From: Planctomycetota bacterium
Lineage (GTDB): Bacteria > Planctomycetota > Planctomycetia > Pirellulales > Lacipirellulaceae
Direction: 5' to 3'
Length of the DNA: 54,820 nucleotides
NCBI GenBank assembly: GCA_013286045.1
Contig: JABDGM010000019.1
Location: forward strand, 1 to 54,820
Part shown: piece after piece, positions 50,181-54,820 of the stretch
How the letters are laid out: each line of letters starts with the position of its first letter
How positions within the stretch are numbered: position 1 is the first letter of the stretch
Notes under the pieces: generated by a model
Told to the model about the DNA's origin: nothing
The model's input: the letters and a program-made list of their open reading frames with translations, nothing else
Database searches by the model: none
Translations under genes and position numbers: made by a program

Positions 50181-51446
50181 CTACTGGTCGAACGACACGA
50201 CGAGCTTGGGTAGCGCCGCCTTCAATTTCGCTACACCCTTCTTGCTGACAGCCGTGAGTCGGAGCTCGAGCTTCGTGAGCGCTTTGCACGCTGCCAACGT
50301 TTCCAGTCCGTCGTCTGTTACCCCCGTCTGATTGAGCGAAAGCGTGGCAAGTTCGGGCAGGGCCGTGATGGCTTTCAGGCCATCATCATCGACGCCCGTG
50401 TTGTCGAGATTCAGGTATTTGAGTTTTTTCAGCTTCGCTACCTGGTCCATTCCGGCGTTTCCGACTGGCGTATTCCACAACGTCAGCCAGATGAGCTCGT
50501 CCATTCCGGTGATGCTCGCCAAGCCCTCGTCATTCACCTGCGTTTCGCTCAGGTCGAGTTTGCGGACTTGTTTCATGTCGCGAAGATTCACGAGGCCGTC
50601 GCCGTTGATAAACGTTGCCCGCAGGAAAAAGATCCGCAGCTTCGTCAGGCCTTTCAGCTCCGCCAATCCGGCATTGCTAATGTGCACGCGCATGAGGTCG
50701 AGATCATCGAGCTCCGTCAGACCGGCAAGGTGTTTCATGCCGGCATCAGTGACGGAAGTATCTTCGAGCGAGAGCCCACGCAGCTTCTTCATGCCTTCGA
50801 GCGAAGCGAGGCCTTTGTCCGTTACGCCTGCGGAGCGGATTTTCAGTGAACCCAAACCGGTAAGAGGCGCCAAGTGGGCCAGGCCGGCATCCGTGATGAG
50901 GCAGCCCCGCACGTCGAGCAGGCGCAGTTTCTTGGCGTCGGACAAATGGGCCAAGCCATCATCACCAATCTTTGTGTAGAGCAACGTCAGATATGCCAGG
51001 TCAGGAAACTCGGGGATGAACCGCATGCCCTCATTCGTGATGCCCGTGCACCGCTGCAGATTCAGCTTTTTAAGCTGCTTCAATTGCGTCAGCTTTTTCA
51101 TTCCGACGTCAGTAATTTGCGTATTTTGCAGTTCCAATTCGGTGAGCTTCGGGAGCGGCGCGAGGCTGTCGATTCCCGCGTCGGTAATACCGGCGCCCCA
51201 CACCACGAGCGTCTGAAGGTTCGGGGCGGCAGCCAGCAGCTTCAAATCTTCATCCGTCGTCGGCCGGTTATCCAGATCGATTCCAATCACGTCGCCCGCC
51301 GGATCGCGGGTTATCTGGCCCCCGAGATGTTCGACCCGATCGACAAGCGTTTTTTGATCGCTCGCGAGGGCCGCTCCGTCGAGCGCCCAACTCGCCAAGA
51401 TCAACGCCCAAACGCCGCCACTTACAATTTTTTTCCACACCGGCAT
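50181..51446 (-). CDS. Exported leucine-rich-repeat protein (14 repeats)
   Basis: 421 residues: a signal peptide (PVWKKIVSGGVWALILASWA) and 14 repeats of about 24 residues with the pattern L..L.L..T.(I/V)(T/N/D)..G, for example LTELELQNTQITDVGMKKL, LRGLSLEDTSVTDAGMKHL and LATLSLNQTGVTDDGLETL. Such proteins are often present in many copies in planctomycetes, with unknown ligands. ATG 51446 is chosen because GAGG lies ten bases upstream and a good signal peptide starts there; an open frame reaches 51563. Confidence 0.87.
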   Translation of the reverse strand: MPVWKKIVSGGVWALILASWALDGAALASDQKTLVDRVEHLGGQITRDPAGDVIGIDLDNRPTTDEDLKLLAAAPNLQTLVVWGAGITDAGIDSLAPLPKLTELELQNTQITDVGMKKLTQLKQLKKLNLQRCTGITNEGMRFIPEFPDLAYLTLLYTKIGDDGLAHLSDAKKLRLLDVRGCLITDAGLAHLAPLTGLGSLKIRSAGVTDKGLASLEGMKKLRGLSLEDTSVTDAGMKHLAGLTELDDLDLMRVHISNAGLAELKGLTKLRIFFLRATFINGDGLVNLRDMKQVRKLDLSETQVNDEGLASITGMDELIWLTLWNTPVGNAGMDQVAKLKKLKYLNLDNTGVDDDGLKAITALPELATLSLNQTGVTDDGLETLAACKALTKLELRLTAVSKKGVAKLKAALPKLVVSFDQ

Positions 51447-51715
51447 CGAACCATTCCTCACAGCTTGCATAAACAAAGTAGGACTAAGTCCGCGTATTTG
51501 CCTCGTCCCCGTTAGCCTAGTTTCCACGCCTGGCATTGGCAAACTGCTATAGATTGGCCTCAATCGTGTTGCCGGCCGCCAATGACCAGGTGTTTGATTC
51601 CCTTTAGCGTGATCGTTATGCTGTTAGCGTACCGTACTTCAGGCGATCTAGCCTGATGGGGCAGCTCTTCGGGCGGACTCAAGCCTGATTTACTTCGATG
51701 CCGGAGATTTTCTCG

Positions 51716-53056
51716 ATGTCACTCACCAATCGGCGTACGTTTCTCAAGACCACCGCGGCAGTCGGTGCAGGCTATTGGATCACCGGCAGCGTGGAAGCCG
51801 CCGACAGCAAGTCGCCCAACGAAAAAATTCAGCTCGGTTGCATCGGCGTCGGTGGCAAGGGCCAGAGCGACGTGCAAAACGTCTCCAAGTTCGGCAAGAT
51901 TTTCGCCCTATGTGATGTCGATTCCGCGACGCTCGATGGCCAGGTCCAGGCCTACAAAACTGAGCACAACTTCAGTGACTTCCGCGAAATGCTCGACAAG
52001 ATGGGTGATAAGATCGACGCCGTCACGGTGAGCATCCCCGATCACAATCACGCCGTCGCCGCCGCGATGGCGATGAAAAAAGGCAAGCACGTCTACTGTC
52101 AGAAGCCGCTTTGCCACTCAATTTGGGAAGCGCGTCGCATCGGCGAGATTGCAAAAGAGACGGGTGTGGCCACGCAGATGGGTAATCAGTACACGGCCGA
52201 TGCCTGCGTCCGCAAACCTGCACAGCAAATTAAGAATGGCCAAATTGGAACGGTGAAAGAGGTCCACATTTGGACGAACCGGCCCATCTGGCCGCAGGGT
52301 GAAGACCGCGCGCCTGCCAAAGAGGTGCCGACGACACTCAACTGGGAAGCGTGGATCGGCCCCGCGCCGATGCGGCCTTACGCCGACGGATATCATCCGT
52401 TCAAGTGGCGCGGTTGGTGGGACTTCGGCACAGGCGCGCTCGGCGATATGGCCTGCCACACGTGCAATATGCCGTTCATGGCACTCAACATGCGGGACCC
52501 GGTCTCGGTCGAAGCCGAATGCCCAGAGCACAACCGCGATAGCTATCCCGTGCGGTCGAAAATCAAATTTCAATTCCCCGAACTCGACGGCCGCGCTGCG
52601 TTCACCATGACCTGGTACGACGGTGGTAATCTGCCCGACCCGGAACTATTTAAAGGCGTCACGCTTACTACCAAAGAAAATGGTAAAGACGTTGCCCCGC
52701 CATGCGCGAGCGGCGTGCTGCTGATCGGTGATAAGGCCACGATGTACGCCGCCGGCGATTACGCCGAGAAGGGCGTGCAGCTCATTGGCGACGTGAAGGA
52801 GCTGGACGTGGATTTCACGCACAGCCCCGGTCACGAAAAAGAGTGGTTCAACGCGATGAAGGATCCGAAGAACAAGCCGGCGATGTCGAACTTCCCAAAC
52901 TACGCCGGTCCGCTCACCGAGACGATTCTTCTCGGCAACCTCGCCGTTTACAAGCGCGGCAAGGTCGAATGGGATCCGATCAATCTCAAGCCGAAGAACG
53001 ATCCTTCGCTAGAGAAGATCGTGCACCCGACGTTCCGCGACGGGTACGAAGTCTAG
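51716..53056 (+). CDS. Tat-exported Gfo/Idh/MocA-family oxidoreductase
   Basis: 446 residues. SLTNRRTFLKTTAAVGAGYW is a twin-arginine signal. IQLGCIGVGGKGQSDVQN is the NAD(P) Rossmann start, and HVYCQKPLCHSIWEAR holds the catalytic-type E/Q-K-P triad with Q in place of the common E (EKP to QKP). The C-terminal part has WRGWWDFGTGALGDMACHT, typical for planctomycete members. It probably oxidises or rearranges a sugar outside the cytoplasm. ATG 51716 is used; an ATG at 51698 would add six residues before the Tat motif. Confidence 0.92.
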   Translation: MSLTNRRTFLKTTAAVGAGYWITGSVEAADSKSPNEKIQLGCIGVGGKGQSDVQNVSKFGKIFALCDVDSATLDGQVQAYKTEHNFSDFREMLDKMGDKIDAVTVSIPDHNHAVAAAMAMKKGKHVYCQKPLCHSIWEARRIGEIAKETGVATQMGNQYTADACVRKPAQQIKNGQIGTVKEVHIWTNRPIWPQGEDRAPAKEVPTTLNWEAWIGPAPMRPYADGYHPFKWRGWWDFGTGALGDMACHTCNMPFMALNMRDPVSVEAECPEHNRDSYPVRSKIKFQFPELDGRAAFTMTWYDGGNLPDPELFKGVTLTTKENGKDVAPPCASGVLLIGDKATMYAAGDYAEKGVQLIGDVKELDVDFTHSPGHEKEWFNAMKDPKNKPAMSNFPNYAGPLTETILLGNLAVYKRGKVEWDPINLKPKNDPSLEKIVHPTFRDGYEV

Positions 53057-53060
53057 CCGT

Positions 53061-54722
53061 TTACACGCCGGTTGGCGGCGGATCGTGTTGATCGTCCGGC
53101 GGAGGTCCTGGGGGCGGGCCGCCATGTGGTGGTCCGTCAGGCCCGTCGTCTGGTGGCCGATGACGTCGCTCACCGCGGCGCCCATCGTCCATTCGGTTTT
53201 CCGGTCGTGGTCCACGTCGCCCGTCCGGTCGCATTTCGCCCTCCGGTCGTCCGCGATCAAACCGAGGATCACCGGGCCCGGGTGGTCCGCCCGGGCCAAA
53301 ATCAAATCCGGGCCCTGGTCCGCGCTCACCCGGCCGTCCCCTATTCGGTGGTCCGGGCCCGCGTAGGCCCTCACCAAAGTCTCGGAAGAATTGAGCCCGA
53401 TCGTCATCGATTCCGAGCTTCGAGCTCATATACATTTGTTGCAAGCGACTCTTCATTTCCGATCGCGGCATGTCGAGCAACATTTGTTGCTCCGTGGGCG
53501 TGAGATCGGATGCAAAAAACTGTTCCAATTCGGCCGGTCCCAATTGGGGATCCAAGGCATCCACTTCCCATTGCCACAGTTGTCGCATACGCCCACCGAG
53601 CCCCAGCTGATTCCAATGATCTCGAGCTTCAGGGCTAAGTTTGCTAAGCAGGCGGTCGACCGTCGTCGCACGAGTGTCGTTATCCCAAAGTAAGTGACGG
53701 ACGACGAATGTAGCGCCTGCCGGTTTGGAAACATCGAAATCGGGCACGCGGTTGCGTTCACGTTCGGGAATCTTGTTCAGCACGTCTGACTTCTTTTCTT
53801 TCGCCAACGCAAAAATCTCATCACGCAGCGCCTTCGCATCCGGTGGAGACAGGTGCTTTGCCGCCTGCACGGATTCGTCGTGCACCATACGGTGCACTTC
53901 GGCGACCTTCTCGTCCGTCTGTAAATCTTTTGTATTCTCGCGTAGCTGTTCCAATTGCGCACCAGATTGTCGTCCCAGCCACTGACCATACGCAACTAAG
54001 GTCTCTTCCAGCTGTGGGTCTCGGCTCGCCTCGTGGACAAGCTCGCGCCAGCGATCTCGGTCTGCAGGCGTTTGGGCTCGGCTTTCGAAGAGCCGCGATC
54101 GTTCGGCCAGCGCGGCTTTTTCATCGGCCGATAAGGAGTTCACCCACTCGCGCCGCCCGGCGAGAGGTAAAGCGTTGGCCTTCCGAAAGCTTTCCAAATC
54201 GTGCTGAAACGCGACGTCGTCTTTATCTTTTTTAAGCTCAGCGAGCGGCACATCCTTCGCCAGCTGTCGCAAGAAAGCAATGTTCTCGACATGCGACAAC
54301 ACATTCGCTTGCTGAATCAACGGCAGGTCGGCCAGCAACATATTGCTGCGATGGGTCGCAATCGCTCGCGCCATGACAAATCCGATCAAGGCCGCCGCCA
54401 CGCCACCGGCAATCCACCATCGTCGCCGGCTTCCGGTTTCAACGGCGACCAACGATTTCTGCCGCGAAATGTCATCCTGTGCCTGTACGCATGCCAGCTC
54501 GATGGTCGTGCGAGCGAAACTGTCGTCGACCGTGGCCGGCGGTAGCGAGCTCAATGCTTCCCAAGCCTGGTCGAGATCGCGAAGCTGTTGGCGGTACGAA
54601 GAATCGTTTGCCAATCGCTCTTCGACGGCGCGGCACTCCTCCGGCGGCAGCTCGCCATCCAGGTAGGCGACCAACTCGTCGTTGTTCGGCGGTTCAAATT
54701 GAGGGTTGGCGATTGGAGACAT
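53061..54722 (-). CDS. Anti-sigma-like membrane protein with Pro/Gly/Arg-rich tail
   Basis: 553 residues. The start ELVAYLDGELPPEECRAVEE is an anti-sigma N-terminal motif, and a membrane helix lies near 102-120 (WWIAGGVAAALIGFVMARA). The large outer part (125-450) is helical and charged, and the last 110 residues are a low-complexity Pro/Gly/Arg/Asp tail (for example GPGPGFDFGPGGPPGPGDP). The gene starts right after the end of another minus-strand gene that is cut by the window, most likely a sigma factor. It converges with the oxidoreductase gene, with four bases between them. Confidence 0.75.
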   Translation of the reverse strand: MSPIANPQFEPPNNDELVAYLDGELPPEECRAVEERLANDSSYRQQLRDLDQAWEALSSLPPATVDDSFARTTIELACVQAQDDISRQKSLVAVETGSRRRWWIAGGVAAALIGFVMARAIATHRSNMLLADLPLIQQANVLSHVENIAFLRQLAKDVPLAELKKDKDDVAFQHDLESFRKANALPLAGRREWVNSLSADEKAALAERSRLFESRAQTPADRDRWRELVHEASRDPQLEETLVAYGQWLGRQSGAQLEQLRENTKDLQTDEKVAEVHRMVHDESVQAAKHLSPPDAKALRDEIFALAKEKKSDVLNKIPERERNRVPDFDVSKPAGATFVVRHLLWDNDTRATTVDRLLSKLSPEARDHWNQLGLGGRMRQLWQWEVDALDPQLGPAELEQFFASDLTPTEQQMLLDMPRSEMKSRLQQMYMSSKLGIDDDRAQFFRDFGEGLRGPGPPNRGRPGERGPGPGFDFGPGGPPGPGDPRFDRGRPEGEMRPDGRRGPRPENRMDDGRRGERRHRPPDDGPDGPPHGGPPPGPPPDDQHDPPPTGV

Positions 54723-54752
54723 TTCGTTGCGATGTCGAACTTGTTGCTGCGC

Positions 54753-54820
54753 TTAAGTTGTTTCGCCCGCCGTTGCGTGGCTATCGTTCATGAGGTCCGC
54801 CGGCGAACCGCTGATTTGTG
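54753..54820 (-). CDS. C-terminal end of a gene cut by the window edge
   Basis: The minus strand ends ISGSPADLMNDSHATAGETT then TAA at 54755-54753, with the frame open to the window end. It stands 30 bases before the anti-sigma-like gene. By position it could be an ECF sigma factor, but 22 residues are too few to say. Confidence 0.45.
   Translation of the reverse strand, partial: QISGSPADLMNDSHATAGETT

Noticed and set aside
1..54820. CRISPR arrays, tRNA or rRNA genes, insertion sequences, prophage
   Set aside because: No regularly spaced direct repeats, no cloverleaf or conserved rRNA stretches that I can recognise, and no transposase, integrase or phage structural frame was found.

Overview
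This window comes from a bacterium that looks like a member of the Planctomycetota, most likely the order Pirellulales. The signs are a DUF1559 protein with a prepilin-like N-terminus, a secreted repeat protein carrying both a type I dockerin and a PEP-CTERM anchor, a 14-repeat LRR protein of the ITDAGL type, a Tat-exported Gfo/Idh/MocA oxidoreductase, a secreted FAD oxidoreductase, and membrane proteins with an anti-sigma layout. I assign the organism from gene content only. I see no rRNA, tRNA, CRISPR array, transposase or phage gene.

Layout. 0-16 kb: loosely spaced single genes. They are a U32 peptidase end, a MarR regulator divergent from a DoxX/old-yellow-enzyme pair across three palindromes, the propeller/dockerin protein, a GNAT, an AmpG-like transporter, DUF1559 plus a lipoprotein, a Mug-type DNA glycosylase, an aldo/keto reductase, a serine hydrolase, an MFS transporter and a clan-A glycoside hydrolase. 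16-21 kb: a second copy of the 1.2 kb family, a likely relic of a cytochrome bd subunit, a YXWGXW protein, and a membrane protein followed directly by a copper-type P1B ATPase. 21-29 kb: an accessory cluster of ArsR with two SRPBCC proteins, an ECF42-type sigma factor, three DGPF/YCII proteins, two VOC/PhnB-like proteins, another SRPBCC protein, a DoxX-like protein, and a BNR-repeat protein overlapping a MoaD-like protein. Two DGPF genes carry the same promoter pattern (GTCGA, 17 bp, CGAC), which suggests direct control by the sigma factor. 29-35 kb: DoxX, then glycerophosphodiesterase, glycerol-1-phosphate dehydrogenase, a GlpT/UhpC-like transporter and a secreted FAD oxidoreductase, all co-directional, ending at a strong hairpin.

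35-41 kb runs on the minus strand: ECF sigma, membrane anti-sigma-like protein and PDZ protein form a tight operon. Upstream lie folK, panC and an lgt with a PDZ-like insertion. A 0.9 kb gene-poor stretch with inverted repeats and a terminator then separates folK from a hemD-hemE fusion. 44-55 kb holds a frame-broken PDZ protein, a LOG-family protein, a small conserved-looking protein, tex with a basic tail, its overlapping downstream gene, a TadE-like protein, the LRR protein, the Gfo/Idh/MocA protein, and an anti-sigma-like protein with a Pro/Gly/Arg-rich tail preceded by the cut end of another gene.

The most notable points are the ECF42/DGPF regulon with visible promoters, the HemD-HemE fusion with an odd linker, the Lgt-PDZ chimera, the glycerol-1-phosphate cluster, the triple MarR operator, the leaderless-type promoters, the cydB relic and the frameshifted PDZ gene. 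All functions are read from motifs; no database search was run.
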